Assembly: GCA_028065725.1 (NCBI GenBank)
Contig: JAPTVL010000154.1
Location: 1 to 26,120, forward strand
Source: Betaproteobacteria bacterium
GTDB lineage: Bacteria > Pseudomonadota > Gammaproteobacteria > Burkholderiales > Rhodocyclaceae
Length of the DNA stretch: 26,120 nt
Direction of reading: 5' to 3'
The notes under the pieces were generated by a model. The model did no database searches. It had not been told where the DNA came from and was given only the letters and a program-made list of their open reading frames with translations. The translations under genes and the position numbers were made by a program. Below are positions 15,760 to 26,120 of the stretch, one piece after another; the stretch's first letter is position 1, and each line of letters starts with the position of its first letter.

Positions 15760-16307
15760 CGCAAGTGCGGGACGCCAACCGCGACGAGGGCTGGTTGCCC
15801 GATGTGCGGCGGGTAGCTTCGCCGAACTGCGATGAGCGCCCGGCGGCCGAGTCGGTGCGACTGGTCGTCATCCACGCCATCAGCCTGCCGCCCGATGAAT
15901 TCGGCGGACCGGGAATCATCGAACTGTTCACCAATTGCCTTGATCCCCGGGCGCATCCCTATTACTGCGAAATTCACGATTTGCGCGTGTCGGCGCATTT
16001 TCTGGTCCGCCGCGACGGCGAGGTGATCCAGTTCGTCCCATGCTCCCGTCGCGCCTGGCATGCCGGGGTTTCGAACTGGCTCGGGCGCGAGCGCTGCAAC
16101 GACTTCTCCATTGGCGTCGAGCTCGAGGGCTGCGACCAGGCGGCCTTCGAAGACGCCCAGTACCTTGCGCTCAACCGCCTGCTCGCCGAACTGCGCCGGC
16201 GCTATCCGATCGAGGCGGTGGTCGGTCACAACGAGATCGCGCCGGGACGCAAGACCGATCCGGGTCCCTGCTTCGACTGGCATCGGCTACGCCGCATCGG
16301 CGGGTGA
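15756..16307 (+). CDS. ampD: 1,6-anhydro-N-acetylmuramyl-L-alanine amidase AmpD
   Basis: Cytoplasmic zinc amidase that cleaves the peptide from anhydro-muropeptides during cell-wall recycling. It thereby sets the level of the AmpR-type inducing ligand where such a system exists. The amidase_2 domain shows VRLVVIHAISLPP (Zn ligand His40), VSAHFLVRRDGEVIQFVP, RAWHAG, FSIGVELEG, VVGHNEIAPGRKTDPG (Zn ligands His148 and Asp158) and the usual CFDWHRL ending. The GTG at 15756 overlaps the pilR stop (GTGA) and gives 183 residues, the family length. A GTG at 15765 is an alternative. It is the last gene of the pilSR cluster. Confidence 0.94.
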   Translation: MTQVRDANRDEGWLPDVRRVASPNCDERPAAESVRLVVIHAISLPPDEFGGPGIIELFTNCLDPRAHPYYCEIHDLRVSAHFLVRRDGEVIQFVPCSRRAWHAGVSNWLGRERCNDFSIGVELEGCDQAAFEDAQYLALNRLLAELRRRYPIEAVVGHNEIAPGRKTDPGPCFDWHRLRRIGG

Positions 16308-16355
16308 CTGTCGCAAAGCTGCAACGCGATTGCGCTCGGCGTCAGCAGAAAACTC

Positions 16356-16384
16356 TTGCATTCAAAAAAATCAACTACTACACT
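16356..16384 (+). promoter_or_regulatory. Promoter overlapping the first NrdR-like box
   Basis: TTGCAT (16356-16361), 17 nt, TACACT (16379-16384). The hexamers are moderate but the spacing is ideal and the -10 lies inside the first NrdR-like box, the geometry of a repressed promoter. Confidence 0.45.
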
Positions 16385-16421
16385 TAGTGCAGGATTGTTG
16401 ATTACCTACTAGATATAGTAG
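16375..16421 (+). promoter_or_regulatory. Pair of NrdR-like boxes without a ribonucleotide reductase gene
   Basis: Box 1 is CTACTACACTTAGTGC (16375-16390). Box 2 is CTACTAGATATAGTAG (16406-16421), embedded in a palindrome ACCTACTAGATATAGTAGGT with 8-bp arms (16404-16423). The boxes agree at 11 of 16 positions and start 31 bp apart, that is three helical turns. Box 2, read on the other strand, has core CTATATCTAG, close to the NrdR core CwAtATaTwG. NrdR represses ribonucleotide reductase operons through such pairs. No nrd gene lies downstream here. Confidence 0.65.
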
Positions 16422-16424
16422 GTC

Positions 16425-16890
16425 GCTGTGCAAGAGGGTCGATTCCGGTTGTATGCCGATCCGACCTGAAGATCACCAGCTCGATAACGACAACGACGGG
16501 AAAACTGAATGCAGGAAACCCTGGGCCCCGACCGCAACGACCGCAATGGTTTTGCCCAGCCGTTTTCTATCGATCCGCAACCGGTCGTCTCCTGCATCCC
16601 ACTCCGACACTGCATTCGCTCCTTCGCTCGCGGCGAACATTCGTCGCGCCGATGCGCCTGCAAACGCCGGCGCACCCTGCCGTGCAGGGCAACCTGCAGC
16701 GCGGGGCCAGTTGCAGAATATGATGATCAAATGTGCGTGCGTTTGTCATTGACGATTTCAAAACGCAGTGATAGGCGGATAAACGTGGGGAATTCGTCGC
16801 TTTCGATTGCATCGGAGCGTTGGATAATCCGTGCTAGCCCAGACGGGTTGCAGTAAAAAAGTAGTGGTGGTTCTTTCCTGTTAATTTGTT
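16425..16890 (+). other. Gene-free gap between ampD and the histone gene; possible relict of nrdAB
   Basis: No frame in this stretch looks like a real protein. An ATG at 16509 opens 115 codons starting MQETLGPDRNDRNGFAQPFS; only the first 20-25 codons look plausible as a betaproteobacterial NrdA N-terminus, and the rest is compositionally unlike a protein. Other features are a CCCTGC/GCAGGG hairpin around 16676-16690 and an ATGCAGGA/TCCTGCAT inverted pair about 80 bp apart. The AT-rich leader of the histone gene begins at about 16740. From memory, related genomes often carry ampD-nrdA-nrdB-histone in this order, so a deletion is a reasonable but unproven reading. Confidence 0.35.
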
Positions 16891-16903
16891 AAGGAGGTTC
16901 AAC

Positions 16904-17494
16904 ATGGCTGATACCAAGAAAGCCAAGAAGCCGGCCGCAAAGAAGGCTGCGGCTAAGCCCGCCGCTAAGAAGTCTGCGGCCCCGAAGAAGCCAGCTGCCA
17001 AAAAGCCGGCTGTAAAGAAGGCGGCTGCCAAGCCCGCTGCGAAGAAAGCTGCGCCGAAGAAGGCCGCTGCCAAACCCGCTGCGAAGAAGGCTGTTGCCAA
17101 GAAGCCGGCTGCCAAGAAGCCGGCTGCCAAGAAGCCGGCTGCGAAGAAGGCTGCACCGAAGAAAGTCGCTGCCAAGAAACCGGCTGCGAAAAAGGTTGCT
17201 GCCAAGAAGCCGGCTGCCAAGAAGGCTGCACCGAAGAAGGCTGCTGCCAAGAAACCGGCTGCCAAGAAGGCCGCACCGAAGAAGCCTGCTGCCAAGAAAC
17301 CGGCAGCGAAGAAGCCTGCGGCCAAGAAGCCCGCTGCAAAGCCGGCTGCGAAGCCTGCTGCGAAGAAGGCTGCTGCAAAGCCGGCCGCGAAGCCCGCTGC
17401 CGCTGCCGCACCGTCGACCGCAGCAGCTCCTGGCATCAAGTCGTCGCTGAATCCGGCCGCTGCCTGGCCGTTCCCCACCGGCTCGCGTCCCTGA
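16904..17494 (+). CDS. Histone H1-like Lys/Ala/Pro-rich DNA-binding protein
   Basis: A 196-residue basic, low-complexity protein predicted to bind and compact DNA non-specifically, similar to the C-terminal tail of eukaryotic H1 and to HctB/AlgP-type bacterial proteins. From residue 5 to about 165 it is built of PAAKK/AAPKK/VAKK units. The last 30 residues are different: APGIKSSLNPAAAWPFPTGSRP, a tail typical of these betaproteobacterial proteins. The ATG at 16904 follows a perfect AAGGAGGT site (16891-16898). Fifteen-base units repeat exactly, for example GCCAAGAAGCCGGCT three times in 17096-17140, so length may vary by slippage. A strong terminator follows. It sits downstream of the NrdR-like boxes. 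Confidence 0.9.
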   Translation: MADTKKAKKPAAKKAAAKPAAKKSAAPKKPAAKKPAVKKAAAKPAAKKAAPKKAAAKPAAKKAVAKKPAAKKPAAKKPAAKKAAPKKVAAKKPAAKKVAAKKPAAKKAAPKKAAAKKPAAKKAAPKKPAAKKPAAKKPAAKKPAAKPAAKPAAKKAAAKPAAKPAAAAAPSTAAAPGIKSSLNPAAAWPFPTGSRP

Positions 17495-17552
17495 CGATAG
17501 CTGCCGCCTGCTTTCGGTCCCCCGGGGCTGATCGCGGCGCTGAGTGGATAGC

Positions 17553-17588
17553 AAGCGCGTGCTGTTGATTCAGCACGCGCTTTCTTTT
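17553..17588 (+). terminator. Strong Rho-independent terminator of the histone-like gene
   Basis: A 12-bp perfect stem, AAGCGCGTGCTG (17553-17564) with CAGCACGCGCTT (17571-17582), encloses a 6-nt loop and is followed by TTCTTTT. Confidence 0.92.
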
Positions 17589-17626
17589 GTGCGCCCGGAG
17601 TTCCTGCGGCGAGGCCGGTATCCCGG

Positions 17627-18787
17627 CTATCTTGAGTTGAGGAAACCCGCCAGGCGGGCAAGACCTTCTTCAATCCTGCTGCGATCGACGGTGTAGGCGA
17701 AGCGCATGTGCCGCTGTGGCGCGTTGCTGCCGAAATCCAGCCCCGGCGTCGCTGCCACTCCGGCAGCGGTGAGCACCTGTCCAGCGAATTCGAAACTGTC
17801 GGCGGCGAGTTCGCTGCTGTCGGCGTATACGTAAAAGGCACCTTGCGGTTCGGCCGCGATCTTGAACCCGAGTTTGCGCAAGCCCGGCAGCAGCACATCC
17901 CGCCGCAGGGAAAACTCATGGCGACGGGACTCAAGTATGGCCGTGGTTTCAGGACGGAAGGCCGCCAGCGCGGCATGCTGGGCGACCGTCGACGGCGCGA
18001 TGTACAGGTTCTGCGCGAGTTTTTCGATCTCGCGGACATGGCGCAGTGGCGCCACCAGCCAGCCCAGGCGCCAGCCGGTCATGCCGAAGTATTTGGAAAA
18101 GCTGTTGATGACGAAAATGTCCTCGCCGATCGCCAACGCGGATTGGGCATCGACGCCGTAGCTCAGGCCGTGATAGATCTCGTCGACCACCAGGGTACCG
18201 CCGCGTGCCGCTACGCTCGCCGCCAGCTCTGCCATGGCCGCCGGTTCGAGCAGGGTTCCGGTCGGATTGGCGGGCGATGCGACCAGCAGTCCGCGTGTCC
18301 GGGGCGTCCATGACGCGGCGAGCTGGGCAGCCGTCGGCTGATAATTCGATGCGGCCGTAACCGGCAGGGAAACCGGCCTGCCTTCCAGCAGGCGGACGAA
18401 ATGCCGGTTGCAGGGATAGCCGGGGTCGGGCAGCAGCCATTCGTCGCCGGGATCCACCAGGACGCCCAGCGCGAGTAGCAGCGCACCCGAGGCACCGGCC
18501 GTGATGACGATGCGCTCCGGCGAAATCTGGAGACCATGGCGGGTTTGATAGTGTCCGCTGACCGCCTCGCGCAATTCGCGCAGGCCGAGTGCAGCCGTGT
18601 AATGCACGTGGCCGCCGGCGAGGAAGCGTTGCGCTGCCTCGAGAATTGGCTCGGCGGTGGCGAAGTCGGGCTCGCCGACTTCCAGGTGAATGATCGACCG
18701 GCCCTCGGCCTCCAGCGCCTGGGCCCGCGCCATCAGCTCCATGACGTGAAACGGTTCGATCTGGGTCATCCGCGCAGCGATGTTCAT
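17627..18787 (-). CDS. PLP-dependent aminotransferase, class I/II
   Basis: A 386-residue fold-type I aminotransferase, cytoplasmic. Landmarks are HLEVGEPDF near the N-terminus, Tyr in HYTAALGLRELREA, TAGASGALLLAL (phosphate-binding loop), SPANPTGTLL with Asn174, VDEIYHGLSY with Asp202 and Tyr205, and the Schiff-base lysine in NSFSKYFGMTGWRLGW (Lys232). The conserved Arg for the substrate carboxylate lies in HMRFAYT near the end. It resembles the aspartate/alanine aminotransferase subgroup; the substrate cannot be fixed from sequence. The ATG at 18787 has a TGGAGA site upstream. It lies 82 nt downstream of pckG, separated by a hairpin. Confidence 0.9.
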   Translation of the reverse strand: MNIAARMTQIEPFHVMELMARAQALEAEGRSIIHLEVGEPDFATAEPILEAAQRFLAGGHVHYTAALGLRELREAVSGHYQTRHGLQISPERIVITAGASGALLLALGVLVDPGDEWLLPDPGYPCNRHFVRLLEGRPVSLPVTAASNYQPTAAQLAASWTPRTRGLLVASPANPTGTLLEPAAMAELAASVAARGGTLVVDEIYHGLSYGVDAQSALAIGEDIFVINSFSKYFGMTGWRLGWLVAPLRHVREIEKLAQNLYIAPSTVAQHAALAAFRPETTAILESRRHEFSLRRDVLLPGLRKLGFKIAAEPQGAFYVYADSSELAADSFEFAGQVLTAAGVAATPGLDFGSNAPQRHMRFAYTVDRSRIEEGLARLAGFLNSR

Positions 18788-18802
18788 GCGGTCTCCACAA
18801 TG

Positions 18803-18835
18803 AAAACGGCCGCCGTGCGTCGAGCAGGGCGGCCG
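18803..18835 (-). terminator. Rho-independent terminator after pckG
   Basis: On the minus strand CGGCCGCC and GGCGGCCG (plus 18828-18835 and 18807-18814) form an 8-bp GC stem with a 13-nt loop followed by TTTTC. It falls just before the aminotransferase start, so that gene depends on read-through or on its own promoter. Confidence 0.65.
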
Positions 18836-18869
18836 GGGGTTGGCGTCGGCGTACTGCCAGCGCCGACTT

Positions 18870-20702
<1,833 letters not shown>

Positions 20703-21033
20703 GACGCGATGATCTCCACTTAGAAATTGAATTCGCGCCGGCCGGCCGGGCGATCGGTGGATAGGGATCGGCGGGCTTTCCGGCAGTCCGCAGCACGGGG
20801 CGGGGTGGCCCGGGCTGCGGAACTAACATAAACGCAAATTATCCCACAATCGAAAGCTGCATATGCAGCGCCGCAGGCGTCGTCCCGCTGTGGCCGGCAG
20901 CGATGTCGGACGGCAGGCATGCGTTTGTCTGCCGCTTGCGGGAATTGCACCCGGAAAGCGCCGGTGTGTCGCGAAGTCGGCGCTGGTGACACGGCGATAC
21001 AATTGAGGCCGACGCAAACAGGAGAAGCTTTTC
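20703..21033. promoter_or_regulatory. Divergent pckG/maeB regulatory region with 14-bp palindrome
   Basis: This 331-bp region holds no convincing gene. GCTGCATATGCAGC (20856-20869) is a perfect palindrome that could be an operator for either gene. An AT-rich patch at about 20823-20850 lies next to it on the pckG side; I cannot assign a clean sigma-70 pair for pckG. The maeB -10 is listed separately. Confidence 0.35.
20998..21003 (+). promoter_or_regulatory. Candidate -10 element of maeB
   Basis: TACAAT at 20998-21003 precedes the ATG at 21034 by about 30 nt, with an AGGAGAAG ribosome-binding site between. No good -35 is present, so an activator may be needed. Confidence 0.4.
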
Positions 21034-23316
<2,283 letters not shown>

Positions 23317-23322
23317 CCAACG

Positions 23323-24459
23323 ATGGGTGAATCGCGCACCGCCCTGATCCTCACCGGCGGCGGTGCCCGCGCCGGCTACCAGGTCGGCGTGCTGAAGGCG
23401 ATTCGCGAACTCTTGCCGGAGCCGCGCCGTAATCCGTTTCCGATTCTCTGCGGCACCTCGGCCGGCGCGCTCAACGCTGCGTCGCTGGCCTCATCGGCTG
23501 AGGATTTCGGGGTTGGCGTCGAGGGCCTGTTGCAAGTCTGGGAAAACTTTCGCGCGCATCAGGTCTATCGGGCCGATCCGGCAGGAGTCGGCGTTGCCGG
23601 CGTGCGCTGGCTGTCGACACTGGCGTTTGGCTGGCTGACGCATCGCGCACCGCACTCGCTGCTCGACAACGCGCCCTTGCGCCGATTGCTGAGCGATCGC
23701 CTCGATCTGGGTCGCATTGCGCAAGCCATCGACAGCCGGGCGTTGCATTCGGTCAGCATCACCTGCTCGGGTTACTCGTCGGGGCAGAGCGTCAGCTTTT
23801 TCCAGGGGCGCGCCGACCTCGAACCGTGGCGGCGCAGCCAGCGCATCGGGACGCCGACCGAGATTTCGGTCGATCATCTGATGGCATCGAGCGCGATTCC
23901 CTTCCTGTTTCCGGCCGTGCATATCAATCGCGAATGGTTCGGCGACGGCTCGATGCGGCAGGTGGCGCCGGTCTCGCCGGCGATCCATCTCGGCGCCGAC
24001 AGGATTCTGGTGATCGGCGCCGGCCGCATGGCCGACGAGAACGAGCGACCGAGCGGCATGGTTTATCCGTCGCTGGCGCAGATTGCCGGTCATGCGTTGT
24101 CGAGCATCTTTCTCGACAGCATGTCGGTCGACCTGGAACGGATGAGTCGCATCAACCACACGCTGTCGCTGATACCGGAATCGGTGCGTCGCGACAACGG
24201 CCTGAGCTTGCACCCGATCGAGGTACTGACCATCGCCCCGTCGCAGCGCCTCGACCATCTGGCGGCGCGTCATGCACAGGCTTTGCCATGGGCCGTGCGC
24301 ATGCTGCTGCGCAACATCGGCGCCATGAACCAGAATGGGGGTGCATTGACCAGCTATCTGCTGTTCGAGCAGCCTTACACTAGGGCCTTGATCGATCTGG
24401 GCTACGTCGACACCTGGGCGCGCCGCGATGAAGTGCGGCGCTTTCTTGATTTGAATTAA
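23323..24459 (+). CDS. Patatin-like phospholipase family protein
   Basis: A 378-residue predicted Ser-Asp dyad hydrolase of the patatin family, acting on acyl esters of membrane lipids. The oxyanion loop is LTGGGARAGYQVGVL (about 10-24), the nucleophile elbow is CGTSAGAL with Ser46, and the catalytic Asp208 is in WFGDGSMRQ. There is no signal peptide; it is likely cytoplasmic or peripheral at the inner membrane. The C-terminal third (about 240-378) is outside the core fold and carries no motif I recognise. It starts 6 nt after maeB with a weak ribosome-binding site, so translation may depend on coupling. Substrate unknown. Confidence 0.9.
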   Translation: MGESRTALILTGGGARAGYQVGVLKAIRELLPEPRRNPFPILCGTSAGALNAASLASSAEDFGVGVEGLLQVWENFRAHQVYRADPAGVGVAGVRWLSTLAFGWLTHRAPHSLLDNAPLRRLLSDRLDLGRIAQAIDSRALHSVSITCSGYSSGQSVSFFQGRADLEPWRRSQRIGTPTEISVDHLMASSAIPFLFPAVHINREWFGDGSMRQVAPVSPAIHLGADRILVIGAGRMADENERPSGMVYPSLAQIAGHALSSIFLDSMSVDLERMSRINHTLSLIPESVRRDNGLSLHPIEVLTIAPSQRLDHLAARHAQALPWAVRMLLRNIGAMNQNGGALTSYLLFEQPYTRALIDLGYVDTWARRDEVRRFLDLN

Positions 24460-24541
24460 TGTAATTGCTGAGCCTTGATGTACAAGCTCCTTATTTCAAA
24501 CGGGAACTCCTGATATATCTTTTCGGATCAGGGATATCGTC

Positions 24542-24550
24542 TGCTAAAAT
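24542..24550 (+). promoter_or_regulatory. Extended -10 promoter of pbpG
   Basis: TGCTAAAAT, an extended -10 at 24542-24550, with a weak TTCGGA 17 nt upstream (24522-24527). Initiation near 24557 would leave a 20-nt leader containing the AGGAGGGG site before ATG 24577. Confidence 0.6.
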
Positions 24551-24576
24551 CGAGCGATTGCAGGAGGGGCATCTCC

Positions 24577-25533
24577 ATGAAGAAGGCACTACTGATGTTG
24601 TTGGCTGCGGCAATAGTCGGTGCTGGCGTGACGCCGGCACAGGCCGAAGTCAGCGTGAAAAAGAAATCCGTTGTTGCCAAGAAGAAGTCGCAGCGCGTAT
24701 CGGTGCAGTACAGAGGCAAGAAGGTCGCGCATGCGCGATCAGTGCGGCGCAGCATGTCCATGGATGACGCCCGGCACCTGGCCTTGCAGTCGTCGGCCGT
24801 GCTGGTGCAGGATCAGGCGACCGGCGCAATCCTGTTTGAAAAGAATGCCAGTTCCGTGTTGCCGATCGCCTCGATCACCAAGCTGATGACGGCGATGGTG
24901 GCGCTCGACGCCAAGCCGGATCTGAACGAGGTCCTGGTGATCGGCGAGGACGATGTCGACCTCGTCAAGGGTACCCGTTCACGCCTCGGGGTCGGCACCC
25001 GGCTGGCACGCGAAGAAATGCTGCGCCTGGCCCTGATGGCTTCGGAAAACCGCGCGGCCTCGGCCTTGTCGCGCCACTATCCGGGCGGCCGCGAGGCCTT
25101 CGTCGCCGCCATGAACCAGAAGGCGCAGGCCCTGGGTCTGGCCGATACGCGCTTTCAGGACGCCACCGGTTTGACCGCCGCCAATGTATCGAGCCCGCGC
25201 GATCTGGCCAAACTGGTCGATGCGGCCCATCAGTATCCGCTGATCCGCGAGTTCTCCACGGCGTCCGACGGCGAGTTCAGCATTGCCGGCCGGCCGCAAC
25301 ATTTCCGCAATACGAACACCCTGGTCAAGAGTCCGACCTGGGAAATCGGACTGTCCAAGACCGGCTACATCAACGAGGCCGGGAAATGCCTGGTGATGCA
25401 GGCCTGGCTCAACAACAAGCCGATCATCATCGTGCTGCTCGACTCCTGGGGCAAGATGACCCGCATCGGCGATGCCAACCGCATCAAGCGCTGGGTCGAA
25501 AGCGCTGCGCTGGCGCGGGCGAGCGCCGGCTGA
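24577..25533 (+). CDS. pbpG: D-alanyl-D-alanine endopeptidase (PBP7/8 type)
   Basis: Periplasmic low-molecular-weight penicillin-binding protein that cleaves D-Ala-mDAP crosslinks in peptidoglycan. A signal peptide is clear (MKKALLMLLAAAIVGAGVTPAQA, cleavage after AQA). The mature N-terminus is unusually basic (KKKSVVAKKKSQR, RGKKVAHARSVRR; about 27-59). The transpeptidase-like fold has the SxxK motif SITK (Ser99, Lys102), SEN (156-158) and KTG (261-263), all intact. The 318-residue length matches PbpG and lacks the C-terminal membrane anchor domain of PBP5/6. A strong AGGAGGGG site precedes ATG 24577. Flanked by its own promoter and a probable terminator. Confidence 0.93.
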   Translation: MKKALLMLLAAAIVGAGVTPAQAEVSVKKKSVVAKKKSQRVSVQYRGKKVAHARSVRRSMSMDDARHLALQSSAVLVQDQATGAILFEKNASSVLPIASITKLMTAMVALDAKPDLNEVLVIGEDDVDLVKGTRSRLGVGTRLAREEMLRLALMASENRAASALSRHYPGGREAFVAAMNQKAQALGLADTRFQDATGLTAANVSSPRDLAKLVDAAHQYPLIREFSTASDGEFSIAGRPQHFRNTNTLVKSPTWEIGLSKTGYINEAGKCLVMQAWLNNKPIIIVLLDSWGKMTRIGDANRIKRWVESAALARASAG

Positions 25534-25579
25534 CCGCCTGCTGCCGCGTCGGAGGCTGTCTGCGGGCGGCCTTTCTTAT
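25534..25579 (+). terminator. Possible terminator after pbpG
   Basis: CCGCCTGC (25534-25541) can pair with GCGGGCGG (25562-25569), one G-U pair included, with a 20-nt loop and a T-rich tail CCTTTCTTATT. The long loop lowers confidence. Confidence 0.45.
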
Positions 25580-25642
25580 TGCGGCGGCGGCTCGAAAATG
25601 CGCACGACCTGCCCGCGGTTTCGCGCGAAGTCTGCTGCGGAC

Positions 25643-25651
25643 TGCTAGAAT
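25643..25651 (+). promoter_or_regulatory. Extended -10 promoter of hemC
   Basis: TGCTAGAAT at 25643-25651 with no clear -35. It would yield a leader of about 85 nt before the GTG at 25742. Confidence 0.45.
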
Positions 25652-25741
25652 CATGAGCAAAATCATGCTGCTGCGAGACCGCTGTGAGCGGTCGCCGGGC
25701 AGTTCCCGCATACGCTTCATTCTCCGTCGATTGGTCGTCCC

Positions 25742-26120
25742 GTGAATCCAGCATCTTCCTCCGTCGCACCCCCGCAACGCATTGTCATCGCCACGCGCGA
25801 ATCCCGTCTGGCCCTGTGGCAGGCCGAACATGTGCGCAGCCTGCTGCAGAAACTGTATCCGGCCTGCCGTGTCGAGCTGTTCGGCATGACCACGCGCGGC
25901 GACCAGATTCTCGACCGGCCGCTGTCCAAGGTCGGCGGCAAGGGGCTGTTCGTCAAGGAGCTGGAGGCGGCCCTGCTCAACGGCTCGGCCGATCTCGCCG
26001 TGCATTCCATGAAGGACGTGCCGATGCAGATGGAGCCGGAATTTTCCCTGGTCGCCATCGGCCCGCGCGAAGTGCCGCTCGATGCGCTGGTATCGAGCAA
26101 ATACGCCAGCCTGGAAGACA
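25742..26120 (+). CDS. hemC: Porphobilinogen deaminase (hydroxymethylbilane synthase), partial
   Basis: Polymerises four porphobilinogens to hydroxymethylbilane in haem synthesis, cytoplasmic. The window holds about 126 N-terminal codons of roughly 310. HemC motifs are [18 protein letters not shown], the Arg-rich [27 protein letters not shown] and [13 protein letters not shown] with the catalytic Asp of the HSMKD loop. The start is a GTG at 25742 followed by [12 protein letters not shown], a short extension before the conserved strand; the ribosome-binding site is poor. The gene runs off the right edge of the window. Confidence 0.95.
   Translation, partial: MNPASSSVAPPQRIVIATRESRLALWQAEHVRSLLQKLYPACRVELFGMTTRGDQILDRPLSKVGGKGLFVKELEAALLNGSADLAVHSMKDVPMQMEPEFSLVAIGPREVPLDALVSSKYASLED

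Noticed and set aside
16453..16752. A 99-residue coding sequence in the ampD-histone gap
   Set aside because: Composition is unlike a protein, there is no ribosome-binding site and no motif; overlapping frames are equally open.
17096..17140. A minisatellite or CRISPR-like tandem repeat
   Set aside because: The 15-base repeats are in-frame codons of the Lys/Ala-rich histone-like protein, without spacers.
25653..25745. A 30-codon leader peptide ending in GTGA at the hemC start
   Set aside because: Its ATG lies at or before the predicted start of transcription and has no ribosome-binding site.

Overview
This window looks like a chromosomal stretch of a GC-rich betaproteobacterium, most likely Rhodocyclales or a close relative. 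That is a judgement from gene content and protein style, not from a database search. The supporting features are ApaG, a CGFS monothiol glutaredoxin, ArgH, IspB, PilS/PilR, AmpD, a Lys/Ala-rich histone H1-like protein with a WPFPTGSRP tail, GTP-dependent PEP carboxykinase, the MaeB-type malic enzyme and HemC. Promoters of the TGC-TAnAAT extended -10 type recur. No prophage, insertion sequence or CRISPR array is visible.

Layout. 1-2.1 kb: the first codons of a leftward gene and a divergent KefB/C-type antiporter. 2.1-3.1 kb: a solitary leftward prepilin gene with an apparently complete sigma-54 promoter region (-24/-12, an IHF-like site and an inverted-repeat upstream site). 3.1-6.1 kb: an orphan membrane histidine kinase converging tail to tail on a membrane adenylate cyclase. 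6.2-7.4 kb: apaG, a decayed methyltransferase gene and grxD, followed by a compound hairpin element. 7.5-11.2 kb (leftward): the tightly packed operon argH - Ser/Thr kinase with a cyclic-nucleotide-binding-like domain - fructosamine-kinase family protein. 11.2-16.3 kb (rightward): ispB, tRNA-Pro(CGG), a small membrane/zinc-ribbon-like protein, pilS, pilR and ampD. 16.3-16.9 kb: a 596-bp gap carrying a NrdR box pair and promoter but no ribonucleotide reductase gene. 16.9-17.5 kb: the histone H1-like gene. 17.6-20.7 kb (leftward): an aminotransferase and pckG. 21.0-24.5 kb (rightward): maeB and a patatin-like hydrolase. 24.6-26.1 kb: pbpG and the start of hemC.

How the genes work together. PilS/PilR at 12.8-15.8 kb is the expected activator pair for the sigma-54 prepilin promoter at 2.9 kb, so the window seems to contain both a regulator and one of its targets. 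pckG and maeB are divergent and both connect C4 acids with PEP/pyruvate. AmpD and PbpG both act on peptidoglycan or its fragments. An adenylate cyclase and a kinase with a cNMP-binding-like domain lie 2.3 kb apart, but the kinase's pocket is atypical.

The two most interesting observations are the orphan NrdR regulatory region, which suggests nrdAB was lost or moved from between ampD and the histone gene, and the sigma-54 prepilin promoter. I did not find a clearly undescribed multi-gene system. The closest candidate is the argH-linked kinase/fructosamine-kinase operon.
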